Assembly: GCF_002355335.1 (NCBI RefSeq)
Contig: NZ_AP014946.1
Span: 496,001 to 560,000 of the forward strand
DNA from: Variibacter gotjawalensis
GTDB lineage: Bacteria; Pseudomonadota; Alphaproteobacteria; Rhizobiales; Xanthobacteraceae
Direction of reading: 5' to 3'
Length of the DNA stretch: 64,000 nucleotides
Of the stretch, positions 16,170 to 26,055 are shown one piece after another; within the stretch, counting starts at the first letter, position 1; every line of letters begins with the position of its first letter. A program made the translations under genes and the position numbers. The notes under the pieces were generated by a model, which was not told the origin of the DNA, made no database searches, and was given only the letters and a program-made list of their open reading frames with translations.

Positions 16170-17386
16170 CATGCCTTCAACGCGGCCTCGATCGCATCGG
16201 CGAACACTTGCGCGCCGAGTACGATATCCTCGTCCGACGTATTCTCGGTCCAGTGATGGCTGATGCCGCCGATCGACGGCACGAACATCATCGCGGCCGG
16301 AATCTCGCGCGCCATGTACTGCGCGTCGTGACCTGCTCCGCTCGGCATCCGCATATGCTTGCCAGGCGCTGACTTTTCGGCTGCGGCATCGAGCGCCTTC
16401 TGCAAACCCTCGTTCATCAGCGCGGGAGTCGAAGCCGATCGGCGGTCGACTTTCAGCACGCAGCGCTCGGTTTTGTTCGCGGCAGCGCAAAGCTCCTGCA
16501 GCGCCACGTCCATACGCTCGAGCACTTTCGGATCGGCGTCGCGGAGTTGGAATAGCGCTTCGGCGCCGCCCGGAATCACGCTCGGCCCACCCGGGTCGAG
16601 CGTGATGCGGCCCGTCGTCCACACCGAGCGTGGACCCGCAATTTCCGGAAACTTTTTGTCGATCGCCGCCAGCAAACGAACCAGCGCCAAGCCGGCATCG
16701 CGTCGCCGCGCCATGCCGGTCGTGCCGGCGTGATTCTGCTCACCCGTCACCGTGATTTTGTATTGCCAGATTGCGACGATCGCCGTGACGACGCCGATCT
16801 TGAAACCGGATTGTTCGAGCGTATCGCCCTGCTCGATATGCGCTTCGAAAAATCCGCTGTGCCGTTTCGTATCGATATGCACGCGCGGACGTCCCGCGTA
16901 ACCGGCGCGTTTGAGCGCATCGCGCATCGTCTCGCCCGTGGTGCGATCTCGCGCGTGATCGATGTCCTCTTCTTTCAATATGTCCATGAAAGAGCGGCTG
17001 CCGAGGAAGCTGCCGAAATGCCCTTCCTCGTCGCACAGCACGACAACATCCACACCGTTCGCCGACCCGGATTCCGCAATCGCGCGCGATGCTTCGAGCG
17101 CATAGATGACGCCGAGCGGCCCATCGAGCCACCCTGCATGGTTCTGCGATTCCAGATGCGAACCCGACAGCATGATGCGGCCTTTGGCCGGGCTACGGCC
17201 GAGAATATTCCCGATCCCGTCGACCTCAGCCGTGAGCCCGGCTTCCCGCATGCGGTCGACGGTCCACTCGCGCGCGGCGATATCGACATCCGAGAAGGTC
17301 GGCCGATGCACGCCGGTTTTGTACTCACCAAAGGTGCGCAGCTTGTAGAGGTCGGCGAGGACGCGGTCGGGCTTGATAGCGGGCAT
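16169..17386 (-). CDS. Zn-dependent hydantoinase/carbamoylase-type amidohydrolase (M20 family)
   Basis: 405 aa metal-dependent amidase of the N-carbamoyl-L-amino acid hydrolase / allantoate amidohydrolase / beta-ureidopropionase group. Metal ligands appear in LSGSHLESQNHAGWLDG (His then Asp), in DEEGHFG (Glu) and in FEAHIEQGDTLE, and MPSGAGHDAQYMA holds the late His. The dimerisation lid follows in the middle part. Start ATG 17386 (MPAIKPDRVLADLYKL) has GGAG eight bases upstream; upstream extension is rejected. It would release ammonia and CO2 or cleave a ureido group in nitrogen catabolism. Substrate not decidable. It is divergent from acs. Confidence 0.88.
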   Translation of the reverse strand: MPAIKPDRVLADLYKLRTFGEYKTGVHRPTFSDVDIAAREWTVDRMREAGLTAEVDGIGNILGRSPAKGRIMLSGSHLESQNHAGWLDGPLGVIYALEASRAIAESGSANGVDVVVLCDEEGHFGSFLGSRSFMDILKEEDIDHARDRTTGETMRDALKRAGYAGRPRVHIDTKRHSGFFEAHIEQGDTLEQSGFKIGVVTAIVAIWQYKITVTGEQNHAGTTGMARRRDAGLALVRLLAAIDKKFPEIAGPRSVWTTGRITLDPGGPSVIPGGAEALFQLRDADPKVLERMDVALQELCAAANKTERCVLKVDRRSASTPALMNEGLQKALDAAAEKSAPGKHMRMPSGAGHDAQYMAREIPAAMMFVPSIGGISHHWTENTSDEDIVLGAQVFADAIEAALKA

Positions 17387-17555
17387 GTGAACTCCGTTCT
17401 TATTCGGGCGATTGAAGCAGACTTTGCCATTTCGTGTGAAGACGTTAGACGAAAGGCGCACGACCAAAGGGGGAATGCCCTTGGGTTGTGGCGGCAGGCG
17501 GGATTCGCATAATACGGCCCCAACGAGGGCCAGAACGGCTAGTGGGAGTGAAACG

Positions 17556-19496
17556 ATGTCCGAAGCAGTGCACGAGGTTCCGGCCGCCTGGGCGAAACGC
17601 GCTTACATCGACGATGCAAAGTATCAAGCGATGTACCAGCGCTCGATCGACGACCCGAACGGTTTTTGGGCCGAGCACGGACAACGCATCCACTGGATGA
17701 CGCCGTTCACCAAGGTCAAGAACACCGACTACAACGGCGACGTCTCGATCAAGTGGTTCGAGGATGGCGTCACCAACGTCGCCTACAATTGCATCGACCG
17801 GCACCTGAAGAACCGCGCCGACCAGGTCGCGATCATTTGGGAGGGCGACGATCCGTCCGAGTCGAAGAAGATCACGTATCAGGAACTGCACGACGAAGTG
17901 TGCCGGATGGCCAACATCCTGCGCCTCCGCAACGTCGAGAAGGGTGACCGCGTCACCATCTATATGCCGATGATCCCGGAGGCGGCTTACGCGATGCTCG
18001 CCTGCGCGCGCATCGGCGCGATCCACTCCGTCGTGTTCGGCGGCTTCTCGCCGGACTCACTGGCGCAGCGCATCACGGATTGCGAGTCGAAATGCATCAT
18101 CACGGCCGACGAAGGCCTGCGCGGCGGCCGCAAGGTGCCGCTCAAAGCCAACGTCGACGCCGCGATTGCGAAGAGCGGCGGCGTCGATCACGTCATCGTC
18201 GTGCGCCGCACCGGCGGCGCGGTCGAGATGGATCCCGTGCGTGACGTTTGGTACCACGAGGCCGCCGACGTCGTGACGGCCGAATGCCCGTGCGCCGAGA
18301 TGAACGCCGAAGACCCGCTGTTCATCCTCTACACGTCGGGCTCGACCGGTAAGCCGAAGGGCGTGCTGCACACGACGGGCGGCTATCTCGTCTTCGCGTC
18401 GATGACGCATCAATACGTCTTCGACTATCACGACGGCGACATCTACTGGTGCACGGCCGATGTGGGCTGGGTGACGGGCCACTCGTACATTCTCTACGGA
18501 CCGCTCGCCAACGGCGCGACGACTCTGATGTTCGAAGGCGTGCCCAACTACCCGACGAATTCGCGCTTCTGGGAAGTCATCGACAAGCACAAGGTCAACA
18601 CCTTCTACACGGCGCCGACCGCGATCCGCGCACTGATGCAAGCGGGCGATGAGCCGGTGAAAAAGACGTCGCGCGCCTCGCTGCGGCTGCTCGGCTCGGT
18701 CGGCGAGCCGATCAATCCGGAAGCCTGGGAGTGGTACTACCGCGTTGTCGGTGACAACCGCTGCCCGATCGTAGATACGTGGTGGCAGACCGAGACTGGC
18801 GGCATTCTCATCACGCCGCTGCCGGGCGCAACGAAGCTCAAGCCGGGCTCGGCGACGCGCCCGTTCTTCGGCGTCAAGCCGCAGATCGTCGATGCGGAGG
18901 GTAAGCCGCTCGAAGGTGCGGTGAGCGGCAACCTCTGCATCACGGACTCCTGGCCCGGCCAGATGCGCAGCGTTTACGGCGATCACCAGCGCTTCATCGA
19001 GACATACTTCAAAACGTATCCCGGCAAATATTTCACGGGTGACGGCTGCCGCCGCGACGAAGACGGCTACTACTGGATCACGGGCCGCGTCGACGACGTC
19101 ATCAACGTGTCGGGCCACCGCATGGGCACGGCGGAAGTCGAGTCCTCGCTGGTGCTGCACGAAAAGGTGTCGGAGGCTGCCGTCGTCGGCTATCCGCACG
19201 ACATCAAGGGTCAAGGCATCTACGCTTACGTGACGCTGATGAACGGCGTCGAGCCGAGCGAGGAGCTGCGCAAGGAACTCGTCGCCCATGTCCGCAAAGA
19301 CATTGGCCCGATCGCGGCGCCGGATAAAATCCAATTTTCGCCCGGCCTGCCGAAGACGCGCTCCGGCAAAATCATGCGCCGCATCTTGCGCAAGATCGCC
19401 GAAGACGATTTCGGCAACCTCGGCGACACGTCCACGCTCGCCGACCCGGCCGTCGTCGACGATCTCGTGAACAATCGGCAAAATAAGAAGTCGTAA
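17556..19496 (+). CDS. acs: acetyl-CoA synthetase (AMP-forming)
   Basis: 646 aa, the normal Acs length. It activates acetate through acetyl-AMP to acetyl-CoA. The ATP motif [12 protein letters not shown] lies near residue 259, the substrate/adenylate motif [14 protein letters not shown] [10 protein letters not shown] near 407-416, and the regulatory motif TRSGKIMRR near 602-610, whose lysine is the acetylation site in the family. ATG 17556 follows GGGAGTG; the open frame upstream lacks family sequence. A textbook terminator closes the gene. It could feed acetyl units for the CoA pathways nearby. Confidence 0.97.
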   Translation: MSEAVHEVPAAWAKRAYIDDAKYQAMYQRSIDDPNGFWAEHGQRIHWMTPFTKVKNTDYNGDVSIKWFEDGVTNVAYNCIDRHLKNRADQVAIIWEGDDPSESKKITYQELHDEVCRMANILRLRNVEKGDRVTIYMPMIPEAAYAMLACARIGAIHSVVFGGFSPDSLAQRITDCESKCIITADEGLRGGRKVPLKANVDAAIAKSGGVDHVIVVRRTGGAVEMDPVRDVWYHEAADVVTAECPCAEMNAEDPLFILYTSGSTGKPKGVLHTTGGYLVFASMTHQYVFDYHDGDIYWCTADVGWVTGHSYILYGPLANGATTLMFEGVPNYPTNSRFWEVIDKHKVNTFYTAPTAIRALMQAGDEPVKKTSRASLRLLGSVGEPINPEAWEWYYRVVGDNRCPIVDTWWQTETGGILITPLPGATKLKPGSATRPFFGVKPQIVDAEGKPLEGAVSGNLCITDSWPGQMRSVYGDHQRFIETYFKTYPGKYFTGDGCRRDEDGYYWITGRVDDVINVSGHRMGTAEVESSLVLHEKVSEAAVVGYPHDIKGQGIYAYVTLMNGVEPSEELRKELVAHVRKDIGPIAAPDKIQFSPGLPKTRSGKIMRRILRKIAEDDFGNLGDTSTLADPAVVDDLVNNRQNKKS

Positions 19497-19520
19497 GCGA
19501 CTTCGATTTTTCGGAACGGC

Positions 19521-19558
19521 AAGCGCCGAAGGACAGTCCTTCGGCGCTTTTTCTTTTT
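19521..19558 (+). terminator. intrinsic terminator after acs
   Basis: AAGCGCCGAAGGA (19521-19533) pairs perfectly with TCCTTCGGCGCTT (19537-19549), followed by TTTTTCTTTTT. It begins 25 bases after the acs stop. Confidence 0.95.
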
Positions 19559-19696
19559 GCCGTCGCGCCGAGAGAAATGCATTTGCCGCGTACCGTGAAG
19601 AACGGGAGATCGATCTATACATCGGCATAGTCAGGTCACGCGACGCGTGACATCATCGGAGCGTTCTTTTTCGCATCGTTTTCTTGAGAGATTGCC

Positions 19697-21328
19697 ATGG
19701 TTTCACGCCGCGACTTCGTCATCGGCAGCGCCGCGCTGACCGGCACCATTTGGTCCGACATTGCAGGACCGGCCGCGGCGCAGGAGCGCACCAAAGCGGC
19801 GTCAGGAAACTACGACGCCGGCGAACTCGCGCACATTCTCCCAACCGTCAGCCACGACCGCATCCTGATCAAAGCCTCGTTCGTCCGCCCGCTCGAGAGC
19901 GCGCCGACGCTAGCGCTCGGCCCCAATCACAGCGTGCGCGGCGAAGCGACCGCGCCGGGCGCCGATTTCTGGCAATTCGATGCCGACGGTCTGCAGCCCG
20001 GCACGACCTATTCGTTGTCCCTCACGACCAATGGCCGCTCGCTCTGCGAGCCTTGGACGCTCAAAACGTTTCCGCACCCTGACGCGACGCCGGCAACCTT
20101 CCGCGCGCTGATCTACACTTGCGCGGGTGGCCACGACATCTTCAACCGCACGGCGGCACCCGGCCGTTACGTGCGTCTGCCAGCCGAGATACGGCGGCGC
20201 CTTCTCGCGCGCGGTTTGTCGTTCGCGCCCGATGCCCTGATCGCGAATGGCGACCACATCTACTGGGACCTGCAAGCGCCGCAAGCATCGCCTGGTCTCG
20301 GCGCATCTCCTTTAGCGCTCGAGTACGCCGGCGCATTCGATCGCGCACAGCCGGTGCTAGGCTCGATCAACGAGAAGCCGTTCCTGCGCGCCGCCGGGCC
20401 GCAGATCGTGCCGCTCTACGGCGCCCTTTGCCGCTCGACCCCTGTCTTCTTCATGCAGGACGATCACGATTACTTCGAGAACGACGAAGCAACGGACGCG
20501 ATCGTGACCTTCCCGCCCGACGCCTTCATGACCGCTATGGCGCGCACCACGCAGCGCCTTTACTACCCGGAGTATCTGCCGGACCGCGAACGTCCGCTCG
20601 GCTTGCCCGGATCGTCGGCAGGCGACCGACCGCGCGGGGTTTCGGAAACGTTCGGAACGCTTCGATACGGAAAGCTCGCCGAACTCCTGATGTACAGCGT
20701 TCGCCCCACCATGACGATGGCGGGACCGAGCGCCGTCTTCCTCGACCCGACTGTCGAGACGTGGCTCAAGAAACGCATGGCGGCGGCTGACGTGACGCAC
20801 GTCGTCAACGTTCCGTCCAATCCGCCGGGCTGGAGCGCCGGCAAATGGGGCGAGTGGTATCCGGACGTCCTGCGCGACGGAAAGCTCGGTATCGATGTCG
20901 CGAAGCCCTACTGGCAATCCGGCTGGCTCAAGCAGCATGACCGGTTGCTGACCGCCGCACATCAAATGCCGGGCCGTGTTCCGCTCTTCGTCAGCGGCGA
21001 CCTCCACGCGATCGGCGAAGGCTTCATCCATCGCAGCGGGCGTGCCGACTTCTCGCGCAACCCGATCGTCGCTGTGCTCTCGGGCCCGCTCGGCACCGCC
21101 GATCGCGGCTGGCCGTCGAATTTTCGCGGCGTCGGCGCGTTGCCGTCTTCCGTGCTCGACCTGCAGGAAGCGCTCAAGCCGATCGAGGACAACGGCTTCA
21201 TCATCGCGGATTTCACGCCGGACGCGATCACGATCCGCTATTTCGGCTTCAACTATCGGCGCATGCCGGTCGAGGCCATCGACACGCTCGAACCCTTCCG
21301 CACGACTGTGCTGAAGCGGCCGTCCTAA
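19697..21328 (+). CDS. PhoD-like metallophosphatase with Tat signal
   Basis: 543 aa exported enzyme. The N-terminus MVSRRDFVIGSAALTG has the twin-arginine motif SRRDF, so export folded through Tat to the periplasm is expected. An Ig-like N-terminal part (TVSHDRILIKASF...) precedes a metallophosphatase core with ANGDHIYWD, MQDDHDYFEND and SGDLHAIGEG, the metal-binding motifs of PhoD-type phosphodiesterases/alkaline phosphatases. Substrates could be phosphodiesters or phospholipids. Single gene between the acs terminator and a hypothetical gene. No Pho box was recognised. Confidence 0.87.
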   Translation: MVSRRDFVIGSAALTGTIWSDIAGPAAAQERTKAASGNYDAGELAHILPTVSHDRILIKASFVRPLESAPTLALGPNHSVRGEATAPGADFWQFDADGLQPGTTYSLSLTTNGRSLCEPWTLKTFPHPDATPATFRALIYTCAGGHDIFNRTAAPGRYVRLPAEIRRRLLARGLSFAPDALIANGDHIYWDLQAPQASPGLGASPLALEYAGAFDRAQPVLGSINEKPFLRAAGPQIVPLYGALCRSTPVFFMQDDHDYFENDEATDAIVTFPPDAFMTAMARTTQRLYYPEYLPDRERPLGLPGSSAGDRPRGVSETFGTLRYGKLAELLMYSVRPTMTMAGPSAVFLDPTVETWLKKRMAAADVTHVVNVPSNPPGWSAGKWGEWYPDVLRDGKLGIDVAKPYWQSGWLKQHDRLLTAAHQMPGRVPLFVSGDLHAIGEGFIHRSGRADFSRNPIVAVLSGPLGTADRGWPSNFRGVGALPSSVLDLQEALKPIEDNGFIIADFTPDAITIRYFGFNYRRMPVEAIDTLEPFRTTVLKRPS

Positions 21329-21356
21329 GCGCTGAGCGGCCACAGCGTTAACGGTT

Positions 21357-21372
21357 GCTGATCGCGATCAGC
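21357..21372. promoter_or_regulatory. 16-bp perfect palindrome upstream of the 21462 gene
   Basis: GCTGATCGCGATCAGC is fully self-complementary and lies 90 bases before the next start codon and 28 bases after the phosphatase stop. It could be an operator for a dimeric regulator or a short hairpin at the 3' end of the previous transcript. There is no T tract. Confidence 0.35.
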
Positions 21373-21461
21373 CGGATTTGCTACGACGCGATTTGCGGAT
21401 TTCTCATCCTTCTCGGCTAGGCTCCCTGCATTGCACCACTGGCTTCTGCAGAGAACCGCCG

Positions 21462-22193
21462 ATGACCGAATTTTACTTTGGCCGCCGCGCATCCACCCCC
21501 GTTGGATCGCCAGCCGCAGCTTCCATATCCAGCGCTACAGCAACCGATAAAGCCGGCCCGAATTGGCGTTTGATCTTCGGCGCATTGATCGCAGCCGCGG
21601 TCGTCGTCGGACTCAGCGCCACGGCTTACAGCGCCCTCAGCAACGCCGAGCCCCCGTGGGATAGCGGTGCTTATCCGACCGTGGAGACATCGCTCCGTCA
21701 TGTCGGCGCGCCCAATCCAGTTTTGAAGGAAGCACACGAGACGTGTGTCAGCCGTTCGATCGGCGGCCGCCGATACTTCCCCGGCTGGCGACGCGCCGCC
21801 GAGGGCGAGGTGCTGTTGTCGCAGCATGCCGAGTATCTGACCTGCCTCACCAGCGAGCGGCCGGAGCGTTTCTGCGCAACGAAGGATCGCCAGCATTTGC
21901 GCTATGCGCTCGAGAACTACTTCTCGCTGATGAAAAAGGTCCGCGCGGCTTGGGAACAGGCCCCGAAGACTTACACGATGCGCATCACGGTCAATCAGTC
22001 GATGCAGCCGTTGCCGAAGCGTAAAACGCGGCCGAGCGACGAAACCGATTCAAGCGTCCTGCTCGGTGTGCAGCGACTGATCGAACGCGGTTATCTCGCC
22101 CAAAGCGATCTCGGCGGCTTCATGCGGTCGGCGCCGGGCGATCTCGGCATTCTTCTGCGTGGTGTGTCGCCGCATCAGAAGGGCTGCGCGTAA
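21462..22193 (+). CDS. hypothetical single-pass membrane protein
   Basis: 243 aa, not recognised. The N-terminal 40 residues are Ser/Ala-rich, then one membrane helix WRLIFGALIAAAVVVGLSAT (about 41-60) anchors a domain of about 180 residues outside or in the periplasm. This domain has four cysteines in spaced positions (ETCVSRS, YLTCLTS, RFCATKD, and a final KGCA) that could form disulfides. ATG 21462 is chosen over an upstream in-frame ATG, because no leader-like sequence precedes it. No neighbour suggests a role. Confidence 0.7.
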   Translation: MTEFYFGRRASTPVGSPAAASISSATATDKAGPNWRLIFGALIAAAVVVGLSATAYSALSNAEPPWDSGAYPTVETSLRHVGAPNPVLKEAHETCVSRSIGGRRYFPGWRRAAEGEVLLSQHAEYLTCLTSERPERFCATKDRQHLRYALENYFSLMKKVRAAWEQAPKTYTMRITVNQSMQPLPKRKTRPSDETDSSVLLGVQRLIERGYLAQSDLGGFMRSAPGDLGILLRGVSPHQKGCA

Positions 22194-22239
22194 AACGCGG
22201 GTCGCGTAGGGGTGCGCGCTATGGTAATCAGCGCGCATC

Positions 22240-23415
22240 GTGGCCCCGCCTAGCGAAAACCCCATCAACCCACTGCTCGTCGCAATCGGCGGTGCAGTCG
22301 CGATGGCGACCTATATGGGGCTCGGGCGCTTCGTCTACACGCCGATCCTTCCCGTGATGGTCGAGCATCTCGGCTACTCCAAAGGGCAAGTCGGCGTTAT
22401 CGCCTCGTCGAACTTTCTCGGCTATCTCACCGGCGTTCTGATCGGCGCAACGCCGTGGATCAAAGGCTCGCGGCGCGCCTGGGCGCTCGCAATGCTCGCT
22501 CTCAGCGCGGTGACGACCGGCGCGCTGGCCTTCTTCTCCTCGATCCTTGTGCTGTCCGTGCTGCGCTTCGTCGGCGGCGTCGCGAGTGCGATCGGCTTCG
22601 TCTTCCTCGCCGCACTTGTGATTGATCGCCTGACGCAAGCCGGACGCGTCGGCTTGCTCTCGGTGCAATTCGCCGGTGTCGGCATCGGCATCGCGAGCTC
22701 GGCCTTCATGGTCTCGGTGATGATCCGCTGTGGCGCCGGGCCTTATGGTCTGTGGCTGGCCTGCGGCGCCGCCGGTCTTGTATCGATCCTCCTGGTCGCG
22801 CTGCTAATCCCGGCCCGCACCGACACGCCTGTGGCAGCCGCAGCATCAGGATCGCGCGGCGGCATGATAAACTCCGCGATCATCCGCATCTTCCTCGCTT
22901 ATTCGCTCTACGGCTTCGGCTACGTCATTACGGTGACGTTCCTCGTCGCGATTGTGCGCGCCAACCCGGCGATCCAACCGCTCGAATTCTGGATCTGGAT
23001 CATCGTCGGTCTTGCGGCCGCGCCGTCGATCGCGCTGTGGAACCGCATCGCGCGAAAGCTCGGCCCGAAGCGCACTTACGCACTCGCCTGCGTCGCCGAA
23101 GCGATCGGCGTTGCGTCGAGCGTGCTGTGGCAGGAGCCGGCCGGTGCGATACTCGCCGCTGTCTTGCTCGGCGGCACATTCGTCGCGCTGACGCCGCTCG
23201 GCATCGCGGCGGCGCGCGAACATGCGGCGGGGGATCCGCGCATCATCATCTCGGGAATTTCCGTCGGCTTCGGCATCGGCCAAATCATCGGCCCGATTTT
23301 TGCGGGCTGGCTGTTCGACAGCATCGGAAGCTTCATGCCATCGACCCTCGCGGCGGCGGGAGCATTGCTCGTCGCGGCCGGGTTGATGTTGTCGATCCGA
23401 CCAGCACGAGTCTAG
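22240..23415 (+). CDS. MFS transporter, YbfB/YjiJ type
   Basis: 391 aa with about twelve hydrophobic helices. The first helices (GGAVAMATYMGLGRFVYTPILPVM) and the loop LGYSKGQVGVIASSNFLGYL match the YbfB/YjiJ (DUF1228) branch of the major facilitator superfamily. A hydrophilic middle loop after LLIPARTD separates the halves. The start is a GTG at 22240, 46 bases after the previous gene, so co-transcription is possible. The substrate is unknown. It lies in the inner membrane. Confidence 0.85.
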   Translation: MAPPSENPINPLLVAIGGAVAMATYMGLGRFVYTPILPVMVEHLGYSKGQVGVIASSNFLGYLTGVLIGATPWIKGSRRAWALAMLALSAVTTGALAFFSSILVLSVLRFVGGVASAIGFVFLAALVIDRLTQAGRVGLLSVQFAGVGIGIASSAFMVSVMIRCGAGPYGLWLACGAAGLVSILLVALLIPARTDTPVAAAASGSRGGMINSAIIRIFLAYSLYGFGYVITVTFLVAIVRANPAIQPLEFWIWIIVGLAAAPSIALWNRIARKLGPKRTYALACVAEAIGVASSVLWQEPAGAILAAVLLGGTFVALTPLGIAAAREHAAGDPRIIISGISVGFGIGQIIGPIFAGWLFDSIGSFMPSTLAAAGALLVAAGLMLSIRPARV

Positions 23416-23430
23416 CGGCTCGGCCGCTAC

Positions 23431-24174
23431 CTATCTTCGCGACGCTTGATAGACCGGGTCGGCGCGGCCTTCCGCGACCAACCGATTCGTCGCCGTCTCA
23501 ATATCGTTTTGGAGCCGCGCGAGAAAGTCGGGCGGCGATAAACCGGCAGGGATCGGATCGAGAATTTCGACGATGATCTTTCCGGGAAAGCGCAAGAATT
23601 TTCGCCGCGGCCAGAACAGGCCTGCATTCAGCGCCACCGGCACACATGGCACTTTGAGCTCATCGTAAATGCGCGCAATACCGAATTTGTAGTTCGGCGG
23701 CGCATCGACGGGGCGGCGCGTGCCCTCCGGGAAGATGATGATCTGCCGGCCTTCGTCGATCGCGCGGCGCGCCTGCTGCATCATCAACGGAATGGCTTGC
23801 GCGCCTGTGCTGCGATCGACCGCGATCATTTCCCCGACGCGCGTGAACCAGCCGAAGACCGGGATGTACTGAAGTTCTTTCTTCAAGATGAAAGCCGGAT
23901 CCGGAACGATCGGCATCAGGCGGCAAGTCTCCCACGTCGACTGATGTTTTGAGCCGATGAGAAAACCACCCTTCGGCAGTTTCTCGAGGCCGCGGAATTC
24001 GACTTTCGTGCCGCAGATTTTCTCCAGCCACCATTGGCTCGACAAACCCCAAAGCTTGGCGAAATAGATGATGCCGTGCCGGCGCATGAAGAATGTCGGA
24101 GTCGCGGCGATCAGCAGCGCGATCAGATTGGTGAAAAAGACGATGTTGTAGGCGAGCGAGCGAATATAGATCAC
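23431..24174 (-). CDS. 1-acyl-sn-glycerol-3-phosphate acyltransferase (PlsC family)
   Basis: 247 aa inner-membrane acyltransferase making phosphatidic acid from lysophosphatidate. A hydrophobic N-terminal helix (YNIVFFTNLIALLIAATPTFF) is followed by the catalytic block SKHQSTWET (His about 77; HX4E rather than the usual HX4D, a form I recall from related Alphaproteobacteria) and the glycerol-phosphate motif FPEGTRRP. GTG 24174 is the start. It is in the same-strand group with the YdcF-like gene (83 bases upstream). Convergent with the MFS gene. Confidence 0.9.
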   Translation of the reverse strand: MIYIRSLAYNIVFFTNLIALLIAATPTFFMRRHGIIYFAKLWGLSSQWWLEKICGTKVEFRGLEKLPKGGFLIGSKHQSTWETCRLMPIVPDPAFILKKELQYIPVFGWFTRVGEMIAVDRSTGAQAIPLMMQQARRAIDEGRQIIIFPEGTRRPVDAPPNYKFGIARIYDELKVPCVPVALNAGLFWPRRKFLRFPGKIIVEILDPIPAGLSPPDFLARLQNDIETATNRLVAEGRADPVYQASRR

Positions 24175-24257
24175 GAAAGAACCTTGCGCTGCGGAGGCCG
24201 CACGCTAAAGCATTTCAATCGTAGAGGGAAACGCTACAGGATCGGTTCGACCGTCCC

Positions 24258-24953
24258 CTACGGGATTGGTTCCGCCATCGCGCCCATGCGGCTGGACGAG
24301 GCCTCAGTGGGCGTAGCGCCCGGCGGTTCGACCTGCATGCGCAGCTTGGCGACGACGAATTTGATGTATTCGGTCGCAACGAGACGAGCCGTCGGCAGGC
24401 TCTCCCACCACGGCTCTTCGCGCAGTTTCTCGCTCACTACCGGGAACGGGATGAGTTCGACCTCCGGTAGCTTGTGCGAGAGCTCCGCCATCGCGCGCGG
24501 CATGTGATAGCTCGACGTCACGACGATCAGCGATTTGAAGTTCTGCTCGCGCGTCCAGCGCTGCGTCTCCGACGCATTGCCGAGCGTGTTCACGGCAAAG
24601 TAGTCAAGATCGATGCAGCACTCGGCGAGGCGCTCGAATTTCGGCGAGATGCGCGCAAGATCGCGCGGCGACGTCATGCGATGCACGCCGCTGATCAGCA
24701 GGCGCTTGCCGTGACCGCGCGAGAGCAGCTCAACCGCGTCGTCGACGCGTGACGAGCCCCCAGTGAGAACCACGATCCCGTCGGCGTTGCGCACGAGCCG
24801 CGTCTCGCGCGTCGCGATGCTGCCCGCGAACCACACGAATCCTGCGCTGAAGACCAGGACAGCCGTCAAAACCGCCAGAATCACGGTGCGGCGCATGGCG
24901 CGTACCAGGATGGGCGGCTTCGTCGGATCGGTCGCTGTGAGATCGTGCGACAT
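24258..24953 (-). CDS. YdcF/ElyC-like DUF218 membrane protein
   Basis: 231 aa. One N-terminal membrane helix (TVILAVLTAVLVFSAGFVWFAG) precedes a DUF218 domain: NADGIVVLTGGSSRVDDAVELL, KRLLISGVH, TLGNASETQRWT and VVTSSYHMPRAM, the four conserved stretches of the family. DUF218 proteins such as ElyC and SanA act in envelope or peptidoglycan homeostasis, with unknown chemistry. ATG 24953 (MSHDLTATD) is chosen; a GTG nine bases upstream is the alternative. It lies between ftsX and plsC on the same strand, an envelope-biogenesis context. Confidence 0.87.
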   Translation of the reverse strand: MSHDLTATDPTKPPILVRAMRRTVILAVLTAVLVFSAGFVWFAGSIATRETRLVRNADGIVVLTGGSSRVDDAVELLSRGHGKRLLISGVHRMTSPRDLARISPKFERLAECCIDLDYFAVNTLGNASETQRWTREQNFKSLIVVTSSYHMPRAMAELSHKLPEVELIPFPVVSEKLREEPWWESLPTARLVATEYIKFVVAKLRMQVEPPGATPTEASSSRMGAMAEPIP

Positions 24954-25011
24954 GACGTTCACATAAGAATTATCTAGCGCGAAAATGGGGCAAAGGATGA
25001 AGGCAATACCG

Positions 25012-26055
25012 TCAATCCAAAGTCTTTAGCGTGCGATGTACGGTCCATCGCGAGGTCATCCCGGCGACAGCCGCGACCAGGATAATCACCCCGGTCATGC
25101 CTGCATAGCCGTTCGGCCCAAGCGACAAAGTCCCGAACATCGATGCGAGTTCCATTTCGGTGGTGGCGCCGAGCGGCGCCGACGAATACCGCAGCGCAAC
25201 GAAGACGAGCATGGCGGCTCCGCCGCCGATGATCGCCCCGCGCATGCCGAGCCGCAGGAAGTGCCGCTGGAATTGCCCCGCGATGTAACGGTTCTTGGCG
25301 CCGACGAAATGCAGCACCTCGACGATCTGATGATTGCTGGCCATCGCGCCGCGCGTCGCGAAGCCGACCAAGAGAACCGTCGCACCGAGCATCAGCAGCA
25401 GCACCGTCGTGCCGGTGAGAACAGCGAGGCGAGTCATGTGGCGCATGCGTTCGATGAAGGCGCGATGATCGTCGAGCGATGCCGTCGGCACTGCCGTGAG
25501 CAGCCGCGCTTTGAGCGCCGCCATGTCGACGATCGTATCCGGCATCGCGTTGACGACGATCAGACGCGGCACCGGCAGGCCGGAAAGCTGCACGCCGCTG
25601 CCGAGCCACGGCTCGAGCAGCTGCGAGGATTCGGCAAGCGAATAGGCGCGCGCCCGCGCGATGCCGGGCGCATTGCGCAGCAACGCTTCGGCCGCCGCGA
25701 CATCCGCCTCGATATCGCGCCCATCCGCCGGACGGATCTGCACGGTCAGTTCGCGCGAGACTTCCGCCTGCCAGTCGCTTGCAGAGGTGCGCACCAGCAC
25801 GACGACGCCAAGCGTCAGCGACGCCAGGAACGTCATGATCGCGATGACGGCGATGAGTGAACGTCCCGCAATCGATTTCGGTTGGATCAACGGCGACGGC
25901 CGTGCGGATTTCTGCTTCGGCTGCGGCGCGGCACGCTGCGGCACAGGGCGCGGTTTCACCGGCTCCGGCACCGGAATGACGGGCGTTGCCAGCGAGCGTT
26001 TACGTTTCTGCAGATCGACGACGGGATAGCGGTCGCGCGCTTCAGTCAAGGACAT
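25012..26055 (-). CDS. ftsX: cell division protein FtsX
   Basis: 347 aa membrane partner of FtsE; together they regulate cell-wall hydrolases at the division site. A long Pro/Lys-rich cytoplasmic N-tail (to about residue 75) is followed by the first membrane helix SLIAVIAIMTFLASLTLGVVVLV, a periplasmic domain, and three further helices typical of FtsX. The start ATG 26055 (MSLTEARDRYPVVDL) overlaps the last 14 bases of ftsE, so translation is coupled. The tail is longer than in E. coli FtsX, which I take to be usual in Rhizobiales. Confidence 0.93.
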   Translation of the reverse strand: MSLTEARDRYPVVDLQKRKRSLATPVIPVPEPVKPRPVPQRAAPQPKQKSARPSPLIQPKSIAGRSLIAVIAIMTFLASLTLGVVVLVRTSASDWQAEVSRELTVQIRPADGRDIEADVAAAEALLRNAPGIARARAYSLAESSQLLEPWLGSGVQLSGLPVPRLIVVNAMPDTIVDMAALKARLLTAVPTASLDDHRAFIERMRHMTRLAVLTGTTVLLLMLGATVLLVGFATRGAMASNHQIVEVLHFVGAKNRYIAGQFQRHFLRLGMRGAIIGGGAAMLVFVALRYSSAPLGATTEMELASMFGTLSLGPNGYAGMTGVIILVAAVAGMTSRWTVHRTLKTLD

